A DNA stretch of 64,000 bases. Origin: Crocodylus rhombifer (taxonomy: Eukaryota > Chordata > Crocodylia > Crocodylidae). The stretch lies in contig JAVSML010001159.1 in the NCBI GenBank assembly GCA_038503035.1, positions 124,001 to 188,000 on the forward strand, written 5' to 3'. The notes beneath the pieces were generated by a model, which had not been told where the DNA came from, ran no database searches, and was given only the letters and a program-made list of their open reading frames with translations. Shown in pieces: positions 45,480 through 58,794 of this stretch (position 1 is the stretch's first letter; every line of letters starts with the position of its first letter). Position numbers and translations under genes: made by a program.

Positions 45480-48110
45480 GCCTGGCTGAAAGGCTGTACA
45501 AAACATTGTGGAGGTAAGGACAGGATCTTAAGGGGGGATGGTTTGTAGGCTCCTGGTCCTGGGCATGACCTAAAACTGCACCCTGCTGGGAGTGGGTGGC
45601 CTGGTGGGACTCCCAGTGGCTCAGGAACCCCCAGGAAATACCAGGCCAGTTACCACCCCAGTGAAAGGCAGGTCATAGAATCATAGAAGTAGGGTCAGAC
45701 GGGACCTTGTAGATCTTCAAGTCCAACCCCCCTCCTGGGCAGGAGAAAAACTGGGCTCAGATGACTCCAGCCAGGTAGGCACCAAGCCTCTTCTTAAAGG
45801 CCCCCAGGGTACAGCCAGCACCACTTCCCTTGGAAGTTGGTTCCAGCTCCTAGCCGCCCTGACTGTGAAGTAGTTCTTATGGATGTCTAATCTAAACCTC
45901 CTCTCCAACAACTTGTGGCTGTTATTCCTTGTTATGCCAGGGGGGCACTAGGGGAAACAAGGTCTCTCCCAAACACTTCTGGTCCCCCCTGGTGAGTTTA
46001 TAGACAGTCACCAGGTCCCCCCTCAGCCTTCTCTTGTGAAGGCTGAACAGGTTCAGGTCCCGCAGTCTCTCATTGTAGGGTCTGCCCTGTTGTCCCCAGA
46101 TCATGCGGGTGGCCCTCCTCTGGACCCTCTCAATATTGTCCACATCCCTCCTGAAGTGGGGTGCACAGAACTGGACACAGCGCTCCAGCTGCGGCCTGAC
46201 CAGTGTCATGTAGAGGGGGAGGATCACCTCCTTGGTCCTACTTGAGATGCACCTGTGGATGCATGACAAGGTCTGGTTAGCCCTTCCAGCCGTGACCTCA
46301 CATTGTCGGACCATGTTCATCTTGAAGTCAACAGTGACTCCAAGATCCCTTTCTGCCTCCGTGATCTCGAGAAGGGAGAGTCCCATCTTATAAGTGTGCT
46401 GCTGGTTACTACTGCCCAAGTGCAGCAGCCTGCACTTGTCAGTATTGAAACCCATCCTGTTTTTGTTAGCCCACCCCTGTAACCTATCCAGGGCTTGCTG
46501 CAGTCTTTCCCTCCCTACTAGCGTGCTCACCTCACCTCAGATTTTGGTATCGTCAGCAAATTTAAATGGGTTGCTTTTCACCCTGTCATCCAAATTGCTG
46601 ATAAAGAAATTGAACAGTGCGGGCCCCCAGGACCGAGCCCTAGGGGACTCCGTTGCCCACTTCTCCCCAGGTCAAATACGACCCATCTACCACCACCCTC
46701 TGTTTACAACCCTTCAGCCAATCTGCAATCCAGCTGACTGTGTAGGCATCAATGCCACAGTTGCCTAGTTTTTTAATGAGGTTGGGGTGGGAGACAGTGT
46801 CAAAAGCCTTGCTGAAGTCCAGAAAGACTATGTCCACGGCGACACCTGCATCCAATGCTTTTGTGACCTGATCATAAAAGGCAATCAGGTTGGTCTGACA
46901 TGACCTGCCCCTAATGAAACCATGCTGGTTGCCCTTGAACATCATCCCTGAGGCCGGCCCATCGCAGATGTGCTCCTTGATGATCTTCTCAAAGAGTTTC
47001 CCTAGGACTGAGGTAAGACTGACGGGCCTATAGTTGCCCAGGTCCTCCCTCCTCCCTTTTTTAAAGATGGGGACCACGTTGGCTATCTTCCAATCATCTG
47101 GCACCTGGCCCAAGCACCACGAGCACTCGTAAAGCCATGCCAAGGGCCCTGCAATAACCCCTGCTAGGTCCGTCATAACCCAGGGGTGGAGAGCATCTGG
47201 ACCCTCTGATTTGAACACGTCCGGCCCCTCCAGAAGCTCTCTAACCCGGTCCTCCCCAACCTGAGGTCTGGAGGCGTTCCCCTCGAGTCCATCTTGCATC
47301 ACAGTGGGGAAGTCCCAGTCAGGGCACCTTAACCCCTAGCCCCCATAATACTATAGGTACAAGGGGGCCAGCCATAGCTACGGTCACCTGAGCCCAAGAG
47401 GGTGTAAGGCCTATGCGGGGCCAGGCACAGCTATGGCCACCAGAGCCCTCACCAGGGAAGGAAGCCCCATGGCCCCAGGGAGAGGGGGCAGAGAAGTGGA
47501 GCCCCAGTGAGGGGGAAACGAGAGGGCTGGAAGCCCAGCGTGGGTGTGTGAGTGTGTATAGAGTTGCCCCAGGAGGGGCCAGGGCAAGCTTGGCCCTGGT
47601 CGGGTAACTGGCTAGCCACTACCCCAGTGAGGGTCATGGGAAAGGCCCAAAAGATGATAATATGTCTGCCACCCAAGGTGTGCGCTAGGTAAAGCCTTTG
47701 GCCGAAGGGACCCACTCTGAGAGAGAGCAAAGCGGTACAAGTTGTTGATGCATGAAAGAGACCCTGTGAGAGGAGGTGGACTGTGAGAGGCCCAAGTGAG
47801 GGGAGGGCAGTATGAATGCATGTGTCTGAGGCCTGACAATGAGGGCTAATCTTGGTCCGGCTGTAGGCCAGAAGCATTATGACACCTGGATGCCATCTGC
47901 AAGGCTTGGGCTTCAGTGTAGGGGAAGAACAGAGCCACAGATAGTGCCCCCTGGCATCGGGGAAAGAATGGGCAGCCTCCTGCCTTATTAGAACAGAACT
48001 AATTAAGAAACAACCAGGCGTGGCAGGAAAGGAGGTGGGCGGTTAGCTCAGAAGCAGGTGGGCGGGCCAATGGCAGACTGGCCCTGAGAAAGCCCTGTTA
48101 CATAGACATA
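45480..48110. repeat. GC-rich unclassified block hosting a CR1 insertion
   Basis: GC-rich sequence lies on both sides of the CR1 copy (about 45480-45670 and 47335-48110) within AT-rich flanks, so the CR1 probably inserted into a pre-existing element. Read on the - strand, the right end begins TGTAACAGGGCTTTCTCAGG, which would fit an LTR start, but no partner end or target duplication was found. The class is uncertain. Confidence 0.35.
45673..47330 (-). mobile_element. CR1 LINE, 5'-truncated and decayed
   Basis: About 1.66 kb of the CR1 3' end lies on the - strand, ending in the ATCATAGA tail (TCATAGAATCATAGAAG at 45673-45689). Reverse transcriptase fragments are clear: NVVPIFKKGRREDLGNYRPV and VFLDFSKAFDTVSHP (motif A) at about 47302-46640, a FADDTKI motif (catalytic aspartates) near 46550, and the C-terminal ERVQRRATRMIWGQQGR at about 46120-46080. 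A stop follows FADDTKI and a frame change separates the two long pieces, so it is inactive. The endonuclease domain is missing. It is a host retroposon, not a virus. Confidence 0.92.
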
Positions 48111-48323
48111 TTGTTGGACCGTTTTTGCTTACCACTAGACTGCATGCTTTCTTGAGGCTTCATTGTTGAACATGCTGCTAGTCTGCATAAGGATTTAAGA
48201 GCTCTGTAGAATGAGTTGCACAACAGTAGTCATTTACTGTACACAGGAACAAGAGGTTTACTGGCCTTGTAAAACCTAGGCATCATGTTACATATTTGTG
48301 AGTACCATCTACTGTTTAAAGAA

Positions 48324-48425
48324 TGCAAGAACATTAGAAAGTCTGTGCTGGGTCAGATCAGTGGTCTGTCTAGCCTGGTATCCTGTCTCCAGTGGTGTTT
48401 CCTTATCTAGTGACATTTTAAGTAT
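48324..48425 (-). repeat. CR1-type 3' tail fragment
   Basis: GCTGGGTCAGATCAGTGGTC and TAGCCTGGTATCCTGTCTCC match the tail of the fragment at 29390-30020. It is short and isolated. Confidence 0.5.
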
Positions 48426-51400
48426 ATGCATACAAAAACACTTGTGTAAAACCTCGCTCCTCCATTTAAAGTGCACAAATGCAAGAACACACACATGTGC
48501 ACAGTCAGTAATCTGGAAGAAAATTTGCTGTATACTCTGTTGAGGATGAGCTCCTTTTAAAAGCCTTGACCACCACATAGACCAAGGGCCAAAACTAAAA
48601 ATCTTCTGTTGTTAGAGCAAGCAGTGTAAGAGGAAGGAAGGGAAATGCTCTCATCAAAGAATCTTCTGGTTTCATTTATAAACAGCCAAGGAGTAGCTCT
48701 ACCACTTCCCTATCTTGATTTTAAGTAGTGAACTTATGTGGGGACAGAAAACCTGCAGACAGGTATTTTGCCCGGTCTGAGGCTTTTAGATCACTTAGAT
48801 ATTAAAAAACAAAAACAAAAAAAACACATTACATATAAATGCAAGACCTGCCCATTTATTCTGGGGTGCTACATTTCTGTCAAGACGATGCGAAAAAGAG
48901 GAAGAGAGACGTAGAATCACATGTATTCACACTGAAGAGACCTGGGCTCCTTTTGTGTGTACTGTGGGTGAGATGCTGGGACCATCTCTATATGGTAAAT
49001 AATATTACAGTACCCTCAAGCACACTGAGCTGCTCTAAGCAGGCTACTTTGTAGATGGGAAGCAACATCCTCTCGTCTCTTCAACACTTTGAGCAGGCCA
49101 GTTATGTCTGCTCCCATGCTGATGAAGGTGCAGCTACACTACTTCCACTTTAGGAGACAGCCTGCCCAGGGCAGTGCTGCAGGCTTGGGAATGCCACTGG
49201 CAGGCATGGTAAGCTGAGTGTGTAGATACGACTGCATCCCCTCCCGCTTTTGGGAAAGTGGTCAGGGCAAGAACTGTCTCCTGGGAATATTGTTCCTATT
49301 ATAACAGGTTCTGATCTGATTTGAGGCCTCAAGGTGCTACTATAATAACACAACAGAACGAACAAAAAGTGTTGAAGTTTGCAGGTAGAATGAGTTAAAT
49401 ATGGATCATGTGAACCACATTAGAAATACCAAAACAGATAGGTTATATTATAAACAGAATGTCAGATGGGGAGAAAATGAGGCCTGGTTTTGTACAATAC
49501 TGCTTGGTTATTCCAGTAGCCAAAGACAGTTAACTGCCGAAGGATTAAACTATATTGTTCTTCTGCATAAAACCCTATAATTTGTCTGAGCAGTCTTTAA
49601 AAGATAATATGATTTTTGAGACTTTAATAAATAAAATGTAATAAGATTCCTGGTTTGGGTAGTTTCTCTTGGCACCTAAATATTTCAGGTGCTTGTCAGA
49701 GTCTTTATTAAATTTCATATATCAAATGTTCGGGGGTATGAATCTATAGCTCTACAAAGAGCATCAAATTACAACTACTCCTAAGTGTGTATGAGAATGT
49801 CTACAACTATTACGCAGTAAGACAGAAAACAAAATACATACATAAACTTTTTCACTTGCAAAACATGGCAGATATTTACTGATTTTCTATTTCATGTTTT
49901 CAAGCCCCAAAGCTTGAATTTAAAAATAACATGATGCAGAATAATCCAGTATTACCAACCCTTATTAGGTTATTTATTGCATTGCACAGCAGCATTTTCA
50001 CAAAATTGTGAAGCCCATGAACATACAATTAAGTCTTGTTTTCAGTCTTCTGAATGAGAGGAATGCCTAGAAGAAAAAGGAATCTCTTGAGTTGTACAAT
50101 GTCAGAATCATATTGATATAATTATACTTAGAAGGATAAAGTGCAAGCAATAAAATGGCCTGGGTTATTACAAATATACAAAGGATAAAACCACTATTAA
50201 AACATTTTAACAGCACTTGAAGAATGAACACTTCCCTTTCCCAAGAATGCTTTCCAGTAAGAACCTGGGAAACTGCCCTTCTCCTTGTGGCGAGAAACGC
50301 TAGTCATTGCAACTGAAAGAGATGGTACTATCATAAAACTACAAAAATTACAGATTAAGAATATGTTCTCTTGTAACAAAAATAAACCACCAAAAATGTA
50401 TTTATTTTTTTGTTTACATGTTACATACAACTAGTTCTGTGCGGGTGAGAGAAGTAGAAGAGTCACTTTTATATTCGCTTGTATTATGTCTTTTCCCGAC
50501 TCCCAGTGGCAGAAAGCTGGGTGTGCAGTATGGCAGGGAAACAACAACAACAGGAATAATAATGATCATAAATGTACCCCATGGCATAATCAATAATTTT
50601 AGTCTTATTAGGACTTCTGTGAAGTTGATTTGGGACTGTAGGGAAGCAGGCATTGGTTTCAGTCTGATCTTTGCTTGTACTACTTCTTGATTGTTGTGTC
50701 TTTAGTTCCCAAGTAGTCACCTTAGTGAAACACATGCTTTTGGTCCTAATTGTCATTTGTCACCCTTACTAGAAGTCACAGCACATGGGGCCCTAAACTG
50801 TACAGTCATGGAGACAATGACATGTGTGTTTCTAAAGCTGGCCTCTTGGAGTCGTGGACTGGAGCGCATGGGTGAGGCCGTGTGGCTGAAGCTCACCCTG
50901 TCATAGCCTGTGCTGAACCTGTTCTGGGGACAAACGAAGAACTCTGGTACGAGGGCTGTCAAAGCAACGTCCTTCACTGGCAATAAATTCACGGAAAAAA
51001 AAAAACCTGAAGAGATGAGGTGAGGAAGGTCCATTTTCTTTTTTTCCTTTTCTTTTTCCTGGTACCAAATCTAAAACTTGGCTTTCTGGCTGAGCAGCAT
51101 GAGACATAATCGGCCTATGTCACTGCCACAGGCTTCAGAACAGGATTGGATGTTTGTGTGGCCACCCAGAATATCCAGGGTTGTTATAGTAACCTTTTTA
51201 AACAAAGCAACAACAAAACTCCCGAGAATTTTGGAAAGGCAGTAAACACGCCTTAAAATACTTGGGATTAGGAAGAGATTGCACTTGAGGGCAGTTCATT
51301 CTGTAACAGTCTCCTCCAGTGTCTGTTGCACTTTCGTTTGGAACATCTGGTACCAACTGTTGTCAGCGGCAGGGTGCTGTGCTCCCGTCCTGATCCAGTC

Positions 51401-51993
51401 TAGTAATCCCTCGGTGGATGATGTTTCTTTGGAAGTGTAGTTAGACTGAAAAATCAGGAACAGCGTTCCATATTGACTTACACAAATGTGGTCCTGACGT
51501 GAAGCCTGAAGCAATGCTTTTCAAAGAGGTAGTAAAAAGTTTGGAACATAGGACCTGCTGTGGGAGTGACTTAGGACCCTGTTCTCCGACCTAGGGTCAT
51601 CGGAGGTCTTATGCTGTTGTTTTAAATTTACTTGGAGCAAAGACTGTTGTGCTCCCTATTCTCCAGCTTCTGGCAGACATGCATGTTACTCAGTTTGCTG
51701 GGGTGTAAATTCTAAGTTAGAGAGACATACAAAAGCCAGTGCCTGCGATTAGAAATACAAGTAACATTTTAAAGGGAAATTATTTCAAGGAAAAAATCAA
51801 CACGAGAATCTTTCTGGTAATGGGTGGCATACAGAGACTGCTTTTTCCATTCTTTCATTTTAATGCATTTCGTTTAACCTGGTGTGCAAATTGAAAGTTT
51901 ATGATGGAAACTTCCTGTTCTAAGTTGCGGCTTCTGTGAATTGCTGGGTGAATCTATCTTGCCATTCCTATATGCTCTTTCTTGCCTAATATT

Positions 51994-52277
51994 CCTTGAT
52001 TCTGATGAGTTTCCACTGCATGTGTGGGTTTGATGAGAGTGTATTGGCAAATGGATAAAAATACAGGAAATATCCTGATTTGCCCAGTGTCCCTTGGCAG
52101 GGTTGATGGCTTTACCTCTCTCTGCTTCGGTTTGGCCTTGATTTTGATGAGCTTCCTTTTCACATGTGGGTTTGATGAGCATGCATTGGCAAAGGAAATC
52201 TGCACTTCTGTCCTGATATGCTCTATGTCCTTTGATAGGGTCAGTCACTTTCCCTCTCCTTGCCTAGCTTTGCTCAT
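51994..52277. repeat. Tandem duplication, two 142-bp units
   Basis: CCTTGATTCTGATGAG at 51994 recurs as CCTTGATTTTGATGAG at 52136. Matching order continues through CATGTGTGGGTTTGATGAG, TGCATTGGCAAA, CCTGATNTGC and CCCTTGGCAGGGT / CCTTTGATAGGGT. A partial third unit may precede 51994. Not linked to a known repeat. Confidence 0.75.
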
Positions 52278-53528
52278 CTGTACAGGCTAAATTCAGTGAG
52301 CAGTGTTGAAGGCCTTACAAAACAGTCTGGTAACCTCCATCTAATGATGCTTCCTTGCTGGGCTGGCACAGATCACAGTACTTGGAACTGAGAGTCATCT
52401 CCCACAGCCTCCATTTTCAGAATCCACTTCATTGCCCTTTGAGCAAATTGGGCCTCTTCCCATTTTCCTCACTCTTTTCAAGAGCTAATGGAAAGATATA
52501 AGGTACCTGTGATGCCTTAGTCCTAATCCTTTTCTTTGATATGAGCCTCAGCAAAGGCAGGGTTGACATCAGGGGTGTCCTCGCAACATAGCGATGGGAG
52601 AATTGCTGCAGAGTGATAGCCTCTGAACAACGGTAATGTCTATATATGTGGCCATTTCCGCTTCATGGGTTGAATGTGGTTATTATACATATTTTCTAGC
52701 CTATTGGCTCTAACCACATCTCCCTCCTGACTCCCAAGCCCCTCCATAGGCAGCCCAGAAGGAGCCCTGTGTAGCTGGATCCCATAGGCCACATGTTGTC
52801 AGTATGAACCAGCATAGTTCTATTGATGTCCATTTTTATATTAAAAGCTCTTCTCTTATACATTTCTCCTTTGTATTTGCCATCTTCTGAATTTCAAAGT
52901 GTCTTTCAAGACCTTTAGCAGCCAACTTTCCCCTCACCTATACCCATAACGATCTCAAAGGCCCTGCCCTCATATAAGCAGGGGGCAGATCAGACCACAA
53001 AAGGGGAAACATATTTTTATCTTCTTTTCTCAGTAAGTTCACTTTGAAGAGCTCTTGTACCTTTGTAATTTTGCAAATCCCGAGTAAATCCCTTGAGCAG
53101 TTGTTTGCCTGCTTCAAGTGTTCTCCCACTTGAGTGGAACGTGCAGCCACGACCGTAAACCTTCTTGAGTGAGTGAAGCAGCCGATTTCTGCTAGTGGCC
53201 AAAGCAGGGCTTCCTAGTAGCAATTACCCAAACTCAGTGGCTGTGAGATACTTTTCTTTATTTGTCCCCAGACTTTAAAATGCTGTAACTGCTTTGTGAA
53301 CACTCAAGTCAGTCTCAGAGCAAGGAAATTCTGGCTTTTTCCAGAGCCTGACCTCCACAGCTCTCTTCAACTGGGTGCAAAGGATCCATGCATCCAGCCA
53401 GTAAAAACACTAAGTCTAAGCATTACTTCATTGGAGCTGTGTCTCATTGGCTGATCATTTCTGGGGCTAACAATCCCTCACAGCCAGTGACCGCTGTAAC
53501 ACTTCAATGGTATCAGTATATTATAGAC

Positions 53529-54120
53529 AAGGGGTGGACAAATATGGCCTGTGGGCTGGATCCAGGCCACAGCGGGGTCTTTGACTCTGCCCAACCCAGT
53601 TGTGGGTGGGCAGCTGGGGCCACGGCATGTGCAGCTGGTCCCACCATCCCCAGGTGTGCAGTGGGACAGGGGTGGGCGGTGCTGCCACTGAACCTGGCTC
53701 CACTGCCTGGGCCCATCCACCCCGCACCCAACACTGGGGGTGCTTCCATGGAGACTGGCCCTGGGACCTCTGCACACTGATAGGAAGAGGCTACAGGTGG
53801 GTGGGGAGCACTATCCAGGAATGAAGCAGGCGGGCAAGGCCAGGATCGCAGGGCAATGACAGCATGGGGCAGGAGCCCGGGGCAGAGCCATGATCCATTC
53901 CCCACACATCCTTTCCTGCCTGCAGCGTCCTGGGGCAGTCTCCATGGAGGCCCTGCCTGCTCACCCATTCTTGCTAGCATCCCCAGATAGGATCAATTGC
54001 CTCTGCCCCTTACACCCTGGCGGGCTGAGTCAACATCCCCTGCTTCCCTCCTCCCCAGCCCCCAACAGCTCACCAAAACTCCTTAAGTGGCCCTCCAACC
54101 AAAAAAATTTCCCTCCCCTG
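53529..54120. mobile_element. hAT-like element with perfect 8-bp target duplication
   Basis: TTATAGAC flanks the element at 53521-53528 and 54121-54128. The left end AAGGGGTGGACAAAT and the reverse complement of the right end CAGGGGAGGGAAATT form an inverted repeat. The GC-rich interior has open frames but no transposase. It shares subterminal sequence with 39038-39221. Confidence 0.85.
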
Positions 54121-55776
54121 TTATAGACTGTACTCTTCCTTTAAGCACGGCACATCTTGCCAGCCAAGACGGCTCTGTTTCTTTTAACAGAAGTATGTTA
54201 TTGGTCTTAGTCTCCCAGATCTGTTCTTATGTGCCTACTGCCCTATTTGACTAGCCCTTTTCCTGATTTGTCTTTTGTACTGCTTACTGTTTACAGATCA
54301 TGGGGTTGTATATAGGGGTTTGTTTGGTTGTTTGTTTGCTTGGTTTGTTGTTTTGTTTTCTTTCTTGGGGGGGGGAGGTCGAGATGGCCTCTTGCTTACA
54401 GTCCACAGCTCATTTAGTCCTGTATTTCCCTACCCACCCCCTTCTTCTGGCATGCTAATAGCAATTCAAACTGGTTGTTAACGTCTACTCTGCAGTTGTC
54501 ACTGAGCCTTTCCAAGTTAAATATTACACATGGAAATTAGAACATGCTTGGCACTGTCTTCAGTTGGAGGTGCAATCTGCACATTAGGAGGTGATGGTCA
54601 TAACCAAATGTCAGCTTTGGAGGGGCCCAGCAGATGGGATTGCTCCATTTTAGACTATCTGTATGGTATTTGCTTAGACAGTTTCCTGGGCATTTCAAAT
54701 GCCTTTGGACGCCAATGGTGCAATGCCTGGTACTGGCAAACAGGAGGGACATAGAAGTATGAGGAAATGTTTGAGAGGCAAATATAGTGCTTTCAGATAA
54801 TACTTTGAAGTTGCACAAACAGTGGATGTTCTGATGTGTCTGAACTCTATAGTGGTCAAATCCCTTAAAAAAAATTCTAGACAGGTGACTGAGTACTGTG
54901 CAAACAATCTCAGCTATGAGCCAGGAGAGGAGGGACCCTTTTGTGACTCAAGCACTGGTGAACGTCATTGGGAACAAAGTGTCAGGAGCTGTAGTGCAGC
55001 CTGTTGAAAATCAGTTTGTTCCATCTGGTACTCGCTTTCCCGGAATCAAAACAAAATGGGAACAGCATTTGCAAGTTGGCACACTGGGCCAGATACCATC
55101 CTGCCTGGGTGGAGCATCTTCCAGGAAGCTCCATAGGTCATACTCATCAGGGACGGTATGGCATGAGCGGTGTAACTTGCGCTAATTTGGGTTCGCATGG
55201 TTAATGTGAATTACACCTGGTATCTGAAACAGGCTGTAGTGACTAGAAGGATAAGAAAGTGTGTCTGCCCTAAGCCTGATTTTTCTGTCCTATGCTGATG
55301 TAGCTCCATGGATGCCCATGCATACTCTTCTGATTTAGGCTAGTATGAAAATAAAATCTTTGTGCTGCTTGAGTTCGGTCACTAGGTCATAGCCTGAACT
55401 GAAATCAATACAGTTGTTGCACCGCTAATTTTGAAGTTGAATTTAATCCCAGTTAAATACAAGACAGGTGTAAGCCCCCTTCTTTTACAAATCCCCTAAT
55501 ACCAAATTGATAAAACTTGGTTTATGCTGATTTCACTTAAGTTGGGTTTCCATCGATGCAGTAGGGTCTCAGTAGGACTTGAGCCAGGCTTCCAATGTAA
55601 ATCTCACACCACCTTGTATATCACTACTGGACTTGTTCCTTAGTGGGTCAGATCCTGTTCTAAGCTTTACTAGTAAAACCTGCAGAGAATCTAGAACCAA
55701 ACTGTTGTGAAACTGAATTGGCAAAATGTGTGTTACTCATAAAAAAAGTAATGTTTGTGGCTAATGCATAGATTTA

Positions 55777-57990
55777 GATTCATAGATTCATAGAGTCGGA
55801 AGGGACCTCAGTGGGTCATCTAGTCGGACACCTGCCCCTGGCAGGCAAGAAAAGAGTCACCACCCCTGGGGTCATGTGATCCTGGCCAGGTGCCTGTCCA
55901 GTCTCCTCTTGAAGACCCCCAACGATGGGGTGAGCTCCACCTCCCTTGGGAGCCCGTTCCAGATCCTGGCAACCCTGACCGTGAAGAACTTCTTCCTAAT
56001 GTCCAGCCTAAACCTACTCTCCAGTAGCTTATGGCCATTGTTCCTTGTTGTCCCAGTGGGTGCCCTGGTGAACAGATCGTCGCCTACTTCATGTTGCTCT
56101 CCCCTTATGAATTTGTATGCTGCCACAAGGTCCCCTCTCAGCCTTCTCTTGGAGAGGCTGAAGAGTTTAAGGTCCCTTAGCCTTTCCTCGTAGGGCCTTC
56201 CCTGCAGGCCTCTAATCAGATGAGTGGCTCTTCTCCAGGTTGTCCGCATCCCGCTTGAACTACGACATCCGGAACTGGACACAGTGCTCCAGCTGCGGTC
56301 TGACCAGTGCCTCATTGAGAGGGAGAATCACCTCCCTGGACCTGTTGGTGAAGCACCTACGGATGCACGACCAGGTATGATTGGCTCTGCCAACTGCTTC
56401 ATCACACTGACGACTCATGTTCATCCTGGAGTCAACAGTGACTCCAAGACCTTTTTCTGCCTCAGTGGAGCTGAGAAGGTCGCCCCCAGCCTGTAGGTAT
56501 GTTGGCAGGTCTTCCTCCCTAAATGCAGCACCTTGCACTTGTTCTTATTGAATTGCATCCTATTGCTCTCTGCCCACTTCCCCAGCCTATCTAGATCGGC
56601 CTGGATCTGGTTCCTCCTCTCCAGGGTGTTGGCTGCACCTCAAAATTTTGTGTTGTCTGCAAATTTGGACAGGGTGCTTCCCACCCCTACATCCAAATCA
56701 CTGATGAAGATGTTGAACAGCACCGGTCCCAGAACTGAGCCCTAAGGGACTCCACTGCCCACATCTTTCCAGGTGGACACCGACCCATCCACTACCACCC
56801 TCTGAGTGTGGCCCTTGAGCCAATTTGCTGCCCATTCTATCGTGTAATCATCCAACGCAAATCCCCTCAGTTTATTTATAAGGATGGTATGGGATACCTT
56901 ATCAAAGGCCTTCTTGAAGTCCAGATAGATAACATCCACCTCAACTCCTGCATCTAACAGTGGGTGGCCTTGTTGTAAAAGGAAACTAGGTTAGTTAGGC
57001 AGGACCTGCCTGCTAAAACCCCATGTTGGTTACCCCTCTGCATCACATTATCCAGCGGGCTCCCACAGATGTGCTCCTTGATAATTTTTTCTAGGATTTT
57101 CCCAGAGATAGAGGTAAGGCTGACTGGTCTATAGTTCCCCGGACCCTCCTTCCTCCCCTTCTTAAAGATTGGGACAACGTTAGCCCTCTTCCAATCCTCT
57201 GGAACCTGACCTGAGCACCATGAATGCTCAGTGATCCTGATCCTTGCCAGTGGATCAGCTATGACCCCGCTAATTCCTTAATTACCTGTGGGTGGAGTCC
57301 CTCCAGCCCTGGTGATCTGAATACGTCCAGTCCCTCCACGTGTCTTTTTACCATGTCGGCCCTGACCATTGGTCGCCTGATGTTCCCTTTGTTGGTGTCC
57401 ATGATATATGTTGAGGGTTCATCTGGATTCCCATTTAAGAAGACAGAGGCAAAAAACTCATTGAAGAGCTCTGCCTTGACTACCATATCTCTAGACCTCA
57501 CAGCCTCTTTGAGCTGCTTGGAAAATTCCTGGTCTAATTCGTCGTCCTGGTGCAGCAGCCTGTAGCAGACCCCTACCACCAGTTCCCTTTCATCCCGAGC
57601 CCCTTGGATCCTAACCCACATAGTCTCTGCTTGACCATCCTCTGACCCTAATTTGATTGGGGAAGATGTGAACTGTTCTTTGGCACAGAGATCAACTCCC
57701 CCACCTTTTTTCCCTACTCTATCTCGCCTATACAACCTATAGCCCTCTATTCCCACCACCCAGTCGCGAGAAGAGTCCTACCAGGTTTCAGTTAGTCCCA
57801 CTAGGTCAAAGTTGTTGCTCGCTAGCAAGAGCTTTAGATCCTCCTGCTTGTTTCCCATGCTTCTGGCACTTGTGTATATACACCTAATTCTCCTGGTGGC
57901 TGTCCCTAGTCCCCCCTTAAACTGCTGTCTAATAGGATCTTTGCTACATACCTGGGCTGATCTTGTGGGTGTGAACTGATCTAGCAGGAA
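55777..57990 (-). mobile_element. CR1 LINE of a second subfamily, internally deleted
   Basis: About 2.2 kb lies on the - strand, ending TTCATAGATTCATAGAGTCG (reading +). It has part of the endonuclease (ASNNFDLVGLTETW then RLYRRDRVGKKGGGV, about 57830-57680) fused across a deletion to the region before the reverse transcriptase. Motif A is YLDFKKAFDKV near 56920-56890. The catalytic box reads FADN near 56655, having lost its second aspartate. The C-terminal LIRGLQGRPYEERLRDLKLF is at about 56220-56160. The endonuclease TW is followed by a stop. It differs clearly from the 45673 copy, so it is an independent subfamily. Confidence 0.9.
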
Positions 57991-58794
57991 AGCAGAGCCA
58001 TGAAGCAGTGAAGCAGCCTGGGAGAAAAGTATGGATTCCTACTAAGGAAATAAAAATAAAGAGTTAGTAAGGACTCTATATCTATGCAATAATGTCGTGT
58101 GTTTCCCCCCCCCCCCCCAAAAGATGAGGTGGTGCATACCAAGAACTGAGTCATTAAAAATCCTGTTTTGAGGTCTGGTTTCTCAGGTTACATTCCTTCC
58201 ACGGCGTTTTTGTGTGTGGTACCTATCTCATGCTACAGAGACAACATACCCAGCACTCCATGCAAAAGGTCCATCTTGCCCAGACACGTGTGTGCACAGA
58301 GATGGTTTCAGGCGAGTTTGGACTCGGGAACATGGGCATTGGAATGAGAGTTCCTTCATAGCTTTTGAATTAAACAGCAGCATAATGAGGTAGCAGAGAA
58401 ACCAGCCCTTCCCAGGAGCCTGTCCCTTTGTCTTCCACTCCCTGCAGCTGCTTGTAGTGTTATCTGTACATTGTTCATGCCTAGAGGCTACAGCTGTATG
58501 GAGGTCAGAAGTTCTGTGACATTCACATTTTTGGAGATTTTTTTTAATTCGGCTTCATTCTGAACCAAAATTAAAATCAAAAACTTCAAAATTCTCCAAG
58601 AGAAAATCTAAGAAAAGACTTTGTTTTGGATTTTTCAAAACACTTTTGTTGTGAATTTGAAATTATTTTACACTTTTTCAGTATAATAGAAACCTATAAT
58701 ACAAAACTGCACTGCTTCCCATAATGTTACTCTTTGTATAATACTACTCCTCCATGGATTTTAAAGCTGTAACATCCCCACTTTATATTTTAGC

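Noticed and set aside
47449..47877. 142-codon frame (-)
   Set aside because: It sits in the GC-rich unclassified repeat block beside CR1 and has no domain.
45480..48110. Complete LTR retrovirus
   Set aside because: No gag, pol or env-like sequence, no primer-binding site and no paired LTR were found; only one possible LTR-like end.
58107..58119. Poly-C tract (also 36114-36125 and 36454-36463)
   Set aside because: Simple homopolymers prone to sequencing error, with no associated feature.
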